A stretch of 64,000 nt of DNA from Lasiodiplodia sp. COLG20 (Eukaryota; Ascomycota; Dothideomycetes; Botryosphaeriales; Botryosphaeriaceae). Shown here piece by piece: positions 26,402-38,207 of this stretch. The DNA lies in contig VNWV01000004.1 in assembly GCA_009801085.1 (NCBI GenBank), positions 372,001 to 436,000 of the forward strand, in the 5' to 3' direction. The translations under genes and the position numbers were made by a program. The notes beneath the pieces are model-generated. The model made no database searches and was not told the DNA's origin. It saw nothing but the letters and a program-made list of their open reading frames with translations. Position 1 is the stretch's first letter. Every line of letters starts with the position of its first letter.

Positions 26402-28330
26402 ATGACTTCTGCCGTCGAGGCGAAGTCGTTGTCGGCGCTGACGACGCTTGCCTCAAATCCTCCCCGCTATCCGCGCAATCCTACGCATGAGAGGCATGAG
26501 CCGTTGGTGCTCTACATCGAGCGCGTTCCCGGCAGCAAAGGTGAGTGTTGTCGTTGCTGTTGCACTGCCAACTCCGGCTTGCTGCGGCTGTGCTGACGTC
26601 AAAGCAGATGTCTTCCTAACACCGATGAAACCCCGGGAGAAGGTCGTGACGGCCGAGGACGTCCAGAGCTCGCTGTATTACCTGCATTTTGACGCCCCCG
26701 AGGACGAGGAGTTCAAGGCGTACGTCCAGGAGACCGACCCCGCCTTGTACGAGCAGACGGTTGGGCCGCCGGCGAAAGACTCGACGCCCATCATTCGCAA
26801 GCCTGTGCGGCGGCCCCTGCCCTCGCTCCCACCTGACGCCGCGGCTCCAGCCCTGTCTTCCTCGAATTCCCTCAAGAGAAAGCCGGTGCTGCCGCCTCCT
26901 CCGCTGTCAATCAAGATAGATGCCGAAAATGCCCAGCACCAGCACCAGCCCGTCCAGCCAACGATCCCCTCCGGCCCGATTTCTCATCGGCGGGGCCGCT
27001 CGACGGAGCTGCCCGACATGCAGCAAGAGAACCTGAGGCCCTCCATGCAGGACCGTCGTCGATGGTCCGCCCAACCGCCCGCTCGGGGGCCTTCACCGAT
27101 GCGGCAAAAGGCCGAGCTTCCCTTCTGGATGCAGGACCAGCCCAAACGACGGAAGAGTCCCGCGAGGAGCCCCGCGAGGGAACCCGAATCGCCCTACCAG
27201 AGCAAGCCCAGCTTTGACGGACGTCCTGAATCCGGCCTCTTCTCGCCTGGTGCGGGAACGCCCAACCAGGGCATGTCGTTGACCCTCATCAGGCGCGATC
27301 CCGCATCGGGAGCTCAGTGGAACGTCGGCAAAGTCAAGGATCCCCCTAGTTTCGACATCTACTCGGACAACCTCGGCCGCCCCGTTCAGGAAAGAGTGAG
27401 GAAACCGGGCGCCCCGCTGTACATTGACATCAACAATCCGGGCTACTCCAAGTTCCTCTTCAACCCCGACCTGTCTTCGCCGAGGAGGAGCGAGGACAGC
27501 GTGAGTTCGTTCCTGAGCGGCCAGGCAGGCTCCAGAAATTCTCTCCAGAGCCCGACGGCGCCGACGCCCGTGGACACTACCTTTCGCAGGAGGATGTGGT
27601 ATGAGGGTGCGAGGTATACTGCCGACTATTTTGGCCACAAGAAAACCCTGTCCCACGAGTCCAATTTGGGCGTTCCTGGTATCAGTCCGTTTGCAGATCG
27701 TTCGCCGGGGGAAGAAGTGGAAGGCCAAAGGCGCATCGGCATGGGTCCGCAGGACAGAAGGCCGGGCTATAGGGGATATGTGTTTGAAAGCCCGTGGAAT
27801 GGGCGGTGCGAATTTGTCACTGGTGGCGCTGGGGATTCTCTCAAGGTAAGTGTCGCAGTGCAGAGTGCGGTGAAATTATCTCTAGTATTGACAGCCTCCA
27901 GTGCCGGCACATACTCCCCGTCACAAATGCAGCAATCCAGACGCCGGAAGCCGTCACGGTCAGCGAGCTTCGCTTCAATCTTCCCACCATGCGCGGCCAG
28001 CCAGCAAACGCCGAGGAGCGGACGTCCAAGCGCGCGTCTTTGTTTCACCGCAAGAGCGCGCAATCAGTCTCGTCGGTCGGGCCCAGCGCCGAGGAGATCC
28101 TCGGGGGAGTGGCTAATCTGGATTTGTCGCTGGGACTGGAATATGCGGGAGGCGGTTTCGGGGGGAAGCAGGCGAAGCTGGGGAAATTGATCATTCGGGA
28201 TGAGGGCCTCAAAATGATGGATTTGGTTGTGGCGGCGAACATGAGTTTGTGGTGCAGGGCGTACGAAAAGGTGGAAGCGGCGGGGCGGACGAGGCATGAT
28301 CCCCGGCACAGTACCATCGATGTGGCCTAA
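26402..28330 (+). CDS. Conserved-looking 601-residue protein, possible tubby/LURP-like C-terminal fold
   Basis: Three exons (26402-26540, 26608-27845, 27902-28330) join in phase to 601 residues. I do not recognise a named family. Residues 1-90 look folded (LYIERVPGSKDVFLTPMKPR; SSLYYLHFDAPEDEEF). About 100-260 is a disordered Pro/Arg/Ser-rich linker. From about 290, SLTLIRRDPASGAQWNVGKV begins a strand-rich region. It ends with ESPWNGRCEFVTGGAGDSLK and the helix-forming LGKLIIRDEGLKMMDLVVAA. Strands that start with LIRRD...WNVG and end in a buried hydrophobic helix recall the tubby/LURP-one/scramblase barrel; this is inference only. Codon use matches its neighbours. It diverges from RRP14. 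Confidence 0.75.
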
Positions 28331-28604
28331 AGGCGCGTTTGTCGCAAACGCGCGGTTGTGGACGGTTGGATGACGATGACAGGACTTCTCCCAGGGCTTC
28401 GCTTTTAATTTTGCATAATTCCGCAGCTGTGCTCTGCGCTTTCATTCACGCTTCGCTCCGGCTCCAACCAGATCTTCTTCTTCTACGCTCTTCCGCCTCA
28501 ACGCTTCTTCCAGACCCTTTTCGCAGACCCGCCCGCGCCACACCCTCATCCACCCATGCGCGACCCGCCGCACCACCACACTCACCACGACAACCACGAC
28601 CACC

Positions 28605-29845
28605 ATGCCGCCGCGTAGAGCCATCGGTACTTCCGGCTTCGACATAGTAGCGCAGGGCCAGGAGGGCGCCATGCAGCTCTGGCAGATGGTCCACCGGGAA
28701 CCCGCGAAATTCCAAGCCGCTCGGTCACTTTACATGCAGATCTCCACGAATAACTTCGACGACGCAGACGACGACACATGGGCGGTAGCTCTCGAGGCCC
28801 TCCGCCCTGGAAATGTAAGGCCCTACGCTTCCGAACCGCACGCGCATGCCCTAATCCGCTCGGTGCATAGGTGAAGCACAGCCTCCAGGTCATCAAGATT
28901 GTGGTCGTAAGTGACAGGCTGCTCGAACCGTACTCGAAGACGATACTCTCGTCGGCCAAGGTGCAGAATTCATTTGTCCAGCAGCAGAACGCCCTCAACA
29001 ACGGCAAAGGCTCGGCATTGCGCATCCCTCTGGTCAGCAGGTGCTTCCTTGCGGAACGGGCGTTTGTCAAGGCGCTTTCGAACATCCGAGGGGTCGAGAG
29101 AGTCGAGATCGCCGGGCCGATGGACTCGTCGATCAAGAAGATGCTCGCAGTGGCCATGACGACGCGTCCCGGACACAAGGTGCGCGACTGGCGCTACGGC
29201 GGAGGCCTCAGGTCGGCGGAGGACATAAGCTGGGGCTCGTGGTCGGCGACAATGCAGCCGGCGGCGGAAGGGGCAGAACAGCAGCCCGAGGTCACGGTGC
29301 ACGAGCTGGAGCGGTTCGACCTGCAAACCTTCCTCCCCAAGCAGCCTATGCAGATCGTCGACGACGCGACCATAAAGGCGGACGGCACCATGTCGTTCAA
29401 GCTGGGGAGCTTCGAAGAGATGGCCAGACCGAAGCTCGCGCTAGACGGCAGTTTTAGCCCGCCACGGCCCGATGGCGGCTTCGCAACGAGCAACTGCCGC
29501 GCCAAACGGGCCGATAGTCACCTGAGCGATGGCGGCAGCGAGTCGGCGAAGCGAGGTGCTAAAAGGGCAAAGAAGGCGGAAGCGGGAGACGGTAGTGGTG
29601 CGAGATACAACAAAGCAAATGGCGGTGGAAGTGAAGGTCCTCCGGACGTGGAATTTGCCGGTATGTCTCCACAGACGACAAGGTCACAGGGTGATAGATA
29701 CGAGTACACTGAGGCAGTAGGCACGAAGGATGAAGATGGGCGGGTGGACTTGGGTGGCGCAGTTGGCGATGAAGATGTGGAGATGGTGGATGAAGACGGG
29801 CTCGTGCCCAGCGACGATCCGAACGACAAAGACTACCGGGATTGA
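28605..29845 (+). CDS. Uncharacterised protein with structured N-terminus and acidic tail
   Basis: Two exons (28605-28814 and 28871-29845) give 394 residues. The N-terminal half looks folded: IVAQGQEGAMQLWQMVH, then ALRPGNVKHSLQVIKIVVVS, then a segment with LSNIRGVERVEIAGPM. The C-terminal half is disordered, with a lysine/arginine patch SAKRGAKRAKKAEAG that could be a nuclear localisation signal. It ends in an acidic tail (DEDVEMVDEDGLVPSDDPND). No enzyme motif, zinc finger or membrane helix is present. Nuclear location is inferred from the basic patch and acidic tail. It lies 274 bp downstream of the preceding gene on the same strand. Confidence 0.72.
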
Positions 29846-30800
29846 AGAAGCGGGACTAGGATTGGGATAGACACGACATTGGAAAAGGTCAGTTCAGCTG
29901 GTGTCGCTGAGCGCAATAAACGATCTTCCAGCCGCAAAAAGTGGGCTCAAAATAGACGCAGGATTGCTGCAGGGGTCTCTTTCGAGGCCTATGGCGCACA
30001 GAATAGGCAAGGGGCCAGCTCGGAGCAGCCAATAGGATGGCGCAATTCAGATAGGATGACGTGGGAGTGCTCGATCGGATGTTGGGCGGGCGTGCTTTAA
30101 GGATAGGCTAAAAATGGAGCCGACTGGAACCCCGCAGGCATGCATACACGGACTACTCAATCGAAGGTGGGGAGCGACGCGGTTTTAAGCGTGGTGGCTG
30201 TCCTGTTGCGCGGGGCAGGCGGTGAGGTGGTGTGGTCGCTTCGGTGCTAGTCGTCGCAAGAACCAAGACGCGCGGGCTGATAAATCCGTTGCTAATCGTC
30301 TGCAATCACGACTGCACCACCATGGCACAGCATCGACGGCGATGACGCAGCACGCTGGAACCATCTCCCTGCTGCTGGCAGCTCGGCGCGGAATCGCCCC
30401 GGCATCTGCGCGCACGCGAGAGTGCTGCAACTCGCCCAGCGGCACGGTCCGACGCCACCTTGACGACACTGGCGCTCGGAGCAGCTGTCAGCGCCCGCCA
30501 AAGGCTATTTTTACGTCGTCCACTTGGAATCGCTCGCCTGGGCCTTCCAGACTTTTCCGCGCATCGCCCACGTAATCCGCCCGTGCCGTTTGTCATGGCC
30601 TTGTCCGCGGGGGCCGTTTCTCGTAGGGCTGGTGGAATTATGCGGAGCTTACACCCCGCTGATAAACAGGGCGCGTGAGTAAGCCGTCAGGCACGCATGA
30701 GGCTCTATTCGTGCCTGCAGGCATGCAGGCATGCATTATTCTTTATATCCTAAACATCTGCCCTCTATCCGGCACATCCTCGCCCTGAACATCGCCGACA
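29846..30800. promoter_or_regulatory. Upstream region of the homeodomain/zinc-finger gene
   Basis: 955 bp with no gene. Short GCAGGCAT units repeat in tandem at about 30717-30735, and one GCAGGCATGCAT copy occurs near 30135. A TATA-like TTTATATC lies near 30742, about 58 bp before the start codon. A long leader region is common for fungal regulators. Confidence 0.45.
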
Positions 30801-32951
30801 ATGGACCACCCGCCTCATGACGACGACATGCAAGCCTACTTTCCGCCTCAGAACAATCAATGGACCGATCCAATGCAGGTCGACGACCATGCGGAAGCCG
30901 TGCCGTGGAACTATGGCTGTAGTGCGTCAAATTGGTGCGTCGTCAAACCTGTTCTGCCCTGACCAGCCCTCATACTCACTTCTACCAGGTGGCTCCCCCA
31001 AGACTCTCACGACCAATTCAATCACCTGGCCGCTTTCCCTGCCCAGCAGGGCGGCCCGTGGTCCGTCGATCACTACCCGTCGGCCCAGCTCGATTTTCAG
31101 GGCGCTCACTTCCACCCGCCCCCCTTTGAGCCCATCCAGGCCAACGGCCAGCTGATTCCGGACGACGAACTCGACGGACTCCTGAATCCGCACCCCTCCA
31201 ACCCCCAGCCCGGCTTTGAGCTGGGCCGGCCGGAGCTCCAGGCGAGGCAGCGGGTGCGGCAGCGCATCTCGTCGCCGGCCAAGGCCATCCTGCAGCAGTG
31301 GTTCGACGATCACATAGAAGATCCTTACCTCGAGCGAGAGGATGTCTCGACGCTGTCCGAAGCCACGGGGCTCACGCCGCGGCAGGTGAGGACATTTTTT
31401 GCGAATGCGAGAGCCCGGAAACTGCCCGCGCCCCTGGTCGGCCAACAATCCCCACCCGCCCTCTCATCAACGGAGGCTAAGGCGTCTGGCGCCCCGAGCA
31501 ACAAGCCGAAGCAGCCTGCAGCGAAGACTCCGTGCCCAAGGCAGCAAAGTCCGATGCAACGTTATCTGTCCAGCTCCCCCGAGGACGAGGGAGTGTGCGA
31601 GGAGGCCCTGCGACATGCAGCCGCGGCCTCGTCATCAGCGCAGGCGAACACGGCATGCATTGGCTCGGCGCCACACAGGAACCCCGATGCCCTCTCCGAA
31701 GCGGCGAGCAGCAATTCGTCCAGCTCATCCCGTGCAAGCATCGATTCGGCCGTGAACCGCGTACCCCGCCGCGGCCGTAAGCGCCATCGAGGCTCTCTGC
31801 GCCGTGGCACCAACACGGTCGTCCGCGAGCGCGTCGACCAGAGCAAAATCTTCCAGTGCACCTTCTGCAACCGCGACTTCGCCCAGAAGTACGACTGGCG
31901 CCGCCACGAGGAGTCGGTGCACATTCCGCAGAAGGAGTGGATATGCATGCCCGACGGCGCCGTCCGCACCGACGAAGCCACGGGCTTCCGCTTCTGCGTC
32001 TTCTGCGAGCAGGCCAACCCGTCGAACGACCATCTCCTGCGTCACAACCACGCGCCCTGCCTGGCGGCGCCCCAGGCCTCGCGCACCTTCACGCGCAAGG
32101 ACAAACTGATACAACACCTGGGCCAGGTCCACAAGCAGGCCCAGATGTCGCCCACGATGCAGTCGTCGTGGTGCCGCCGCGTCTCCCGCAACGTCGCCAT
32201 CGCCTGTGGCATCTGCGGCGTGCGCCTGTTCTCGTGGAACGAGCGCGTAGAGCACATTTCCACCCACTTCGTCGACGGCCTCGACATGCGCTACTGGCTC
32301 GGCGCCCCCGGCGGCGTCGTGTCCCTCACACCACCATCAGCAGCGCCACCAACAACTTGCGCCTCTCCCTCCCCTTCGATCTCCTCAACCTCTTCGTCGT
32401 TGCCGTCTTCGTCATCCACTACCGCCATAGACCCCCTTTTCCCGGCTTATACCCCGTCGTTACGCTCCTCCGCCTCCTCGCCCTCCTCCTTCCACTCGTG
32501 CACGTCCTGCTCCAACCGCTTCTCCCGCTACGCCGACACCGTCTTCCACGAGCGCCAGGTCCACCGCATATACAAGCCACGGCCAGAACCTACCGAGGAC
32601 GGCGCCAACATTGCGAACTTTCCGCTGGGGCAACAACAGTCACACTCGCACGCCGAACAGCAGCAATCTGACTTCGACATCCCAGGCGGACAACGCCGTA
32701 GAGCAGCAGCAGCAGGAGCAGGAGCAGGAGCAAGGGGCCCCGTCGCGTCGCTGATGCGGCGGCACAACCACCTCCACCAGCAATCTGCCGGATCGTCGGT
32801 CGATGCGCCTGTGGCGGCGGTGCTGTGGAGCGGTGGGAGCGGGAGTAGGAGTAAGGCGATGTTGGGAGAGGGTGGAGGAGGAGAGAAGGGGAAGTGGGGT
32901 GGGAGTGGGAGTGGGAGCGGGAGGCCGTTTTGGAGGGATGGGCACCGCTGA
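30801..32951 (+). CDS. Transcription factor combining a TALE-like homeodomain with C2H2 zinc fingers
   Basis: A nuclear DNA-binding regulator. Exon 1 (30801-30934) and exon 2 (30989-32951) give 698 residues. A TALE/KN-like homeodomain spans about residues 135-195: RQRISSPAKAILQQWFDDHI, then LSEATGLTPRQVRTFFANAR with the recognition helix VRTFFANARARK. A Ser/Ala-rich linker follows. A clear C2H2 finger is at about 333-357 (CTFCNRDFAQKYDWRRHEESVH), then a finger-like FTRKDKLIQHLGQVH, CGICGVRLFSWNERVEHISTH, and a fourth CTSCSNRFSRYADTVFHERQVH. The tail is Gly/Ser-rich and repetitive. Related homeobox plus C2H2 proteins occur in Pezizomycotina, mostly with unknown targets. The intron donor GTGCGT is less usual, but phase and the NWWLPQ junction support it. 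Confidence 0.9.
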
Positions 32952-33001
32952 TGACGACTGTCACCTCCCTAACTCCGGTTTGAGCGGCAAACAAGGCCGT
33001 A

Positions 33002-33160
33002 GCGTTGGGTGTGTTCGATGATGATGATGATGATGAAATTGTTTTTCGGTATCTACGACCGCCGTCACCCTCCGCCCCTGGACTCCCGGTCGGAATTGAC
33101 GCCGTGGCGTTGGTGGTGTTTTGATGATGATGAAATTTTTTTTTTTCGGTATATGGCACC
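33002..33160 (+). repeat. Imperfect tandem duplication with ATG microsatellite
   Basis: Two copies about 105 bp apart share GCGTTGG.TG, a gatgatgatga run, GAAAT, a T run and TTCGGTAT.T....ACC (33002-33060 and 33107-33160). They differ in the number of GAT units and in T-run length. The position fits the 3' UTR of the transcription-factor gene. Confidence 0.75.
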
Positions 33161-34404
33161 CTCTCTGTACAGATCATGGTTTGGATTAACGCCCCTCCCC
33201 CGTATGAGTTTGAGTTTGAGTTTTTACGACGTTCATGGCAAAAAGCATTTCTCTAGACATGCATGGCATAGAAAGGCTGCATTTTAAGTTGGTTTTTTTT
33301 TTTTTTATCGATTAGACTTGGGATATCCTCGCTTTATTATAAATGGATTTGCTGGCGCTTCTCTTTCTCTCTTTCTGTCGGTTGTTGAGATAAGAGTCAT
33401 GTTCAAGATATCCGAGACAATTAACGCCGTGTATGTATGCTCATTTTATACATCGAACTATTATACATTATACAAGTTCTGCTAGTCCTCATTCTATTCA
33501 CTCTACTCGTCCTACTACCTTAGTAGCTCTATAATCTACTTACTCTACTCGCCTAAACATATTTCCTCATAGTATAGTAAGCGTGTACATACATAGACGT
33601 GGATATATAGAAATCCACAAAATTAAAACGAAGGGACCTATAACGGTACTGACTATAAAGTATCTTTTCTTTTTGGATAATTCATAGGTCGGTAGCAACA
33701 AAGATAGTAAGTAGTAAGCAGAGTAAGTAATCAGCAAGTTGTCAGCCTTATAGTAAAGCATGCCGGCGAGCTTATCACTTAAAGGAGACAAATATAAGAC
33801 AAAACAAATTGAAATGTCTCGATATATTTACTCATTTAGACTACTAACTTTAAGTATATAAATAACCTTTAAGTGAATAGTACTAATTACTATCGCAATA
33901 TTATCTATAAGCACCTCTGGTCTCTTGCGGGGATAAAACTTTTAACAAAGTATACACGACCCGCTAATAGATAGGCAAATTTATATAATTATTTACAAGT
34001 GTAAGAAACCAATAAATCCGGCCATCGCCGGCTAGTAGAACAAGTGTCGCAGGTCATATCTGTTCTTATTTATTTGCTAGCCACCTTGACCGTGCCAAGC
34101 ATTACTACCGTTTTGATCGAAACATCTTACAAAGGATATGAGATAAGCAAGGCAAATGCTGCTAAGCATCTTACGTCAACAGGGGCCAAGGGAATTCGAC
34201 TTGTCTTGGCCGCGTCTTGCCAAGTGTAAAAAGCTTGGGGTGTTTAAACGAATACCAATCCGCCGGCGATACTCCAAGGCCGTCTGACGGCCTCCGGTCA
34301 TACAGAGGGGTGCTGCAGCCGATGGCTAGCGCGAAGAATAGCAGGGCTCTAGAACATAGCGTAACTATGCCCCAGCTCTGCCTTAGAAAAAATAACATAT
34401 GTGA

Positions 34405-34481
34405 GTAGTTGAAGCTATCGTCCGGACGAGAATGTCGAATTAAAAATTCTACATACACGTCCGGATGATAGCTTCAACTAC
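34405..34481 (-). repeat. MITE-like palindromic repeat, copy 2 (well-preserved arms)
   Basis: The left arm at 34405-34428 and right arm at 34458-34481 are inverted copies, 23 of 24 bases identical (core GTAGTTGAAGCTATCGTCCG). They are separated by a 29-bp AT-rich spacer. Weaker similarity (CATAT) extends beyond the arms. It is the intact-looking relative of the degenerate copy at 15121-15187, in opposite orientation. No open frame lies inside, so it would be non-autonomous if mobile. Confidence 0.7.
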
Positions 34482-34817
34482 CCATGATATGAGCAAAAAC
34501 CAAAGCCCCGTCAAACACTGATCGCGTCTGTAGAAGCTCTGAGCAGCCCCACTTGTACTGACCACTACTTCTACTTCGCCAGGGTATTCCTAAAGTATAG
34601 ACGTGGACAAAGGTTTGGCCAAGCATGCAATCGCCAGTACTCCTTTCCAAACCGTCCCCCGCCCGCAATCGTTTAAAGTCTCTCGTACTGCATTACTCAT
34701 GAATCAAAAAAAGCAAACCGAACGCATTGGAACGCCAGGTGCCGACCGTCTAGTCAAAATCCCAGAAATGCATAAAAGGCATCTACACACACGATACCCA
34801 CCACGAAGAACTGGCCT

Positions 34818-37698
34818 CTAGACGCCGGGACCGCGGCCCTGGGCATGGGCATTCTGGAATTGCTGCAACAGGCCGAGAACACCAGCTCCCTTGGCGCCAT
34901 CCGCGGCATCTAGGTCGTCATCATCACCTCCGCCGCTGGAGGCATTGTGGAGCCACGATTCACCGAGGTTGCTCTCATCCTCTGCAATTTGGCCAGACGA
35001 GAGAACTTGCCTCCCATCTGGCATTCCCGCTTCTACCTCCTCATCCAACTCATCCAGGTGCCTCGGCGGATTGCGATTCGGATTATACCGAGAGAGCGCG
35101 GCGTGACGAGTGTTGACGAATGATGGCTGGTGATGGGGGTCAAGCAACACGGATCCCATGGGAGAGCCCGCGACAACTGCCGCTGGCCTCGAGGTTGCAC
35201 GCTGGCCTCCGCGCCGCGTTGTCGGGTTCCGCGCGCCGGCCGGCCCATGTTCCACACCGGTCGCCGAGCCGGCCAAGGGGTTGAAGGCGGGAGGGAGGTT
35301 GAAGTGCGACCCGGTTGTGCCGCGGTTGCCGGGGTTGCGGCTGTACGCTTGCAGGAATCCGTTGATCGAAGCGTCCAATTTTCCATCATTGGATCTGAAC
35401 CACTGCTGGCGGTACTTCTCGTGCTGTTGTGCCTGATCCTGTGCGATATTGTCCGTCTTCTTGAAGTCAAACACTGCGTAAGAGCAAACGTGGCCCAAGC
35501 CGTCCACATGGATGGTGAACTCGCGGAAAAAGTCGACGATGCGCTCGCTGCACTGAGGAAGGCTGTACCACAGCACGAACGGGGTCAGAACCATGCTGAG
35601 GAGCTCCTCTAAGAAGATGGAGATCTTCACTTGATAGAGCTGAGAAAATTCTCTCCGGACTTCGTCCGTATGCAGTCGATCGCGCCACGAAGCCGGGCAA
35701 TAGTGAGTAATTGCAATGACTTCTTTGAGCGCGACTTCCGGCTCCATGATGATGTCCGCGGGGTTCGTGATCTGGTTCCGTGCGGCAGCGTACACCGCGC
35801 TCAGGACACCAATCCAGAAGAACACCGGCTTTCCCGGCAAAATCTCGAGGCGGGTGATGGTCTCGGGATAGAGCAGAGATCCGAGGACGAGCACGGCGAT
35901 GCCGATGCTGACGACGAACGCGACGAATTCGCAGAGCTGGTCGGACTTGTTCTTGGGAAACTGATTCAAGTAGCGGTCGGCATAAGGGTACGCTAGGTTG
36001 CGTCGCTGCTCGAAAAGGTGTCGTAGTTCGTTGAACTCGCGGAACTTCCATTCTGCCATCGGCGTGAACATCCTCGAGCTGAGCTGCGAAGGGTCCTTTC
36101 GAAATTCCTGCTCGTCGTCAGAATAACGCTGCTGCTGCGGGCTGCTTGCTTGCACTTACGCTAAAGTAGTGGAAAAAGTACGAGACGACAAAGTAAATGA
36201 CGGAAATGGGCGCGATGAAGACGCTCAGAATGGCTGCCTTTTTGAATCGCTGGTTCAGACAGTCGATTAAGTTCCGTCTCTCCTTGCTCGTAAGGAATTC
36301 GCGGCGGACGTGGCCGTCGGCGGTGAAGACGAACTGCATAACGCAGGTCTCCAGAAGCAGTTCCATGGTCCTCGAGAAAAACTGAATGTCCCCGAAGAAC
36401 GGCAAGGGCACAGTGAGGTTCGGAATGTCCTTGTTGAACAGGGCGATAAGGTAGTTGTCCCGGCGCATGACGCGGTTCGCAATGTCGTGGGCATCCATGC
36501 GTTGTTTGGAATTGGCACCGAGCTCCCTGCGGTCGGCGGCAGAGATGTTCTCGGCGGTCGTCAGGTTCGCGTCCCGAAGAGCCATCAGCCTGTGGACCAC
36601 CAGCTGCCACGTTGCGGTCTGGATATCGCTCTCGGGAATGTCCAAAAGGTGCTGGTAGAAGGCTCGCATGAGCCAGAGCGGACGGATGCTGAGCGTCACC
36701 TGGACGAACTTGTAAACCCAAACGACAATGAAAACCCACAGGCCGCAGAGCCAGAAACCGTGGATGCTGATCTGGTTAGTACAGAGAGAAAGAAAGAGAG
36801 AGGATTTGACTTACTTTCTCATTGCGTCTTCGACGAAAATGTCTCGGATCGAATTGCTCTCATGAATCTTCTTGTAATTGATGGCAAAGAGAAGGATCGT
36901 GCAGGTTGCGACGACGCAAGCGGTTCGTCTCGGGGTAGGTTAATACTGCGCTTCAGGCGGGGAGTCGCGGACTTACAAAAGGTTGAGATACTGATTCAAC
37001 AGGATGGACTGCATCCCGTGGCCCTGATAGTAGGTGTAGACTTCGGTCAAGAAGCGGTCGAGGTTGTGCACGTTCGCCCACCTCCACATGGCCTCTTCCT
37101 TGGGATCGGTGAAGATGACGCCGTTCCTACCGAGCTGAGCTCCAAAGCGTCGTTGTCGAGGTGCGGACCTGGAGTCGCCGTAAAGACGTTGCTGAGCCCT
37201 TGTCGCGTTCCATTGCGTCCTGTTGGCGTGGGTGGACGGACCGGGGACAGGTGAAGGCAGGCGATCGGGGCGGACTTGGGTCTGGCGCGGATGCTCTCGA
37301 GGTCTGGCCGCAGAGGGCCTGTCGCTATCCAGCAGCAACGACTCCGGGACATCGTCATCCTCGTCCACCTGCGCGGCGGGCGGGCGCGACGGAGCGGGCT
37401 GCATCCACCTCGGCCTGTTGTGCGTCGTCACGGGCGGCGGGGCCATGCCGCGATTGTTGTTGTTCGGGGCGAGGGTGGGGCTGCGGGTGGTGATCTGGCT
37501 GTCGGCAGCCTCAGCGAGCAGGTGCTCCAGGTCGGTGTCTTGAAAGCGGGCTTCGAGATTCTCCTCGTCCAAGGTGAGGCTGGCGTGGGCGTCGCCCTCG
37601 GGCCTGCGGGCGCGAGGAGAGTGTTGGGAAAGCGGTTCGTAGGCCGAGTTCTCATCCGCGGCGGGCAGGAGCCGCGAAAGAAGGTTGGAGGCCATCAT
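34818..37698 (-). CDS. ATG9: Autophagy-related protein 9, phospholipid scramblase of phagophore-forming vesicles
   Basis: A multispanning membrane protein that seeds autophagosomes. Four exons (37698-36977, 36928-36815, 36766-36160, 36107-34818) give 910 residues, the usual length in filamentous fungi. The N-terminal 200 residues are disordered. The core starts with EEAMWRWANVHNLDRFLTEVYTYYQ and includes RRDNYLIALFNKD, PLPFFGDIQFFSRTMEL and FTPMAEWKFREFNELRHLFE. It closes with LSMVLTPFVLWYSLPQCSE and DFFREFTIHVDGLGHVCSYA. The C-terminal tail is hydrophilic. For exon 3, acceptor ATCAG (36767-36769) rather than the nearer ACCAG keeps frame; the branch site is a perfect TACTAAC. Head-to-head with COG6. 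Confidence 0.96.
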
Positions 37699-38207
37699 GG
37701 CGGGCCCGCGCTGGGGGTCGCTTCGAGGTCGCGTGTGACCTCGACATGCGCCGGCTGGAACGAGCGAAGCTGGCAGGAGCTGCGGGCAGAGAGTTTACGA
37801 TGACAGCAGACAAGAGGCACGAGATGCTGCGGCGTGGAGCGGGGGACGAGCTCGGCGAAGCGGCGGGAGAGCTTGCGTTGGCGATGAAAGTGGAGCGTCT
37901 TCTTCACACGACGAGGACGAAGACGACGACGACAGGGTGAGCTCGTGACGTGGGTCGGGCGGGAGAACAGAGAGCAGAGACGCAGGCGCTCCCTGAGGCG
38001 GCGTCAGGCGGTGGTCGTCCGGCGGGCGTGCTTTATCGCCGCCTACTGGAGCCGCGGCGGCGGGCGGGCGCGTCATTCGTCGCGTTCTCGCATGACTCGC
38101 GCGAGAGCTGGAACAAAGTCGGGCCGGCGGGCAGATCAGCTGGCCCTACCCGTAGCTACTACGTGACAGCAATTGGAGCTCCCCTGCCTCTCCACGTTCT
38201 CCGAGCC
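37699..38207. promoter_or_regulatory. 509-bp divergent promoter region, ATG9 / COG6
   Basis: GC-rich region between the two start codons, with several short CGACGA/GACGAC-type repeats near 37905-37935. No gene is inside. Both products act in Golgi/endosome membrane traffic. Confidence 0.5.

Larger units (their letters stand above)
32952..34817. other. 1.9-kb AT-rich convergent gap with repeats
   Basis: Lies between the 3' ends of the transcription-factor gene and ATG9. It holds a duplicated segment (33002-33160) and then a strongly AT- and TA-rich block (about 33290-34180). A palindromic MITE-like repeat at 34405-34481 follows. CTA/TAG-rich monotony at 33480-33760 looks like RIP-mutated DNA. 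No coding frame is credible. Confidence 0.6.
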
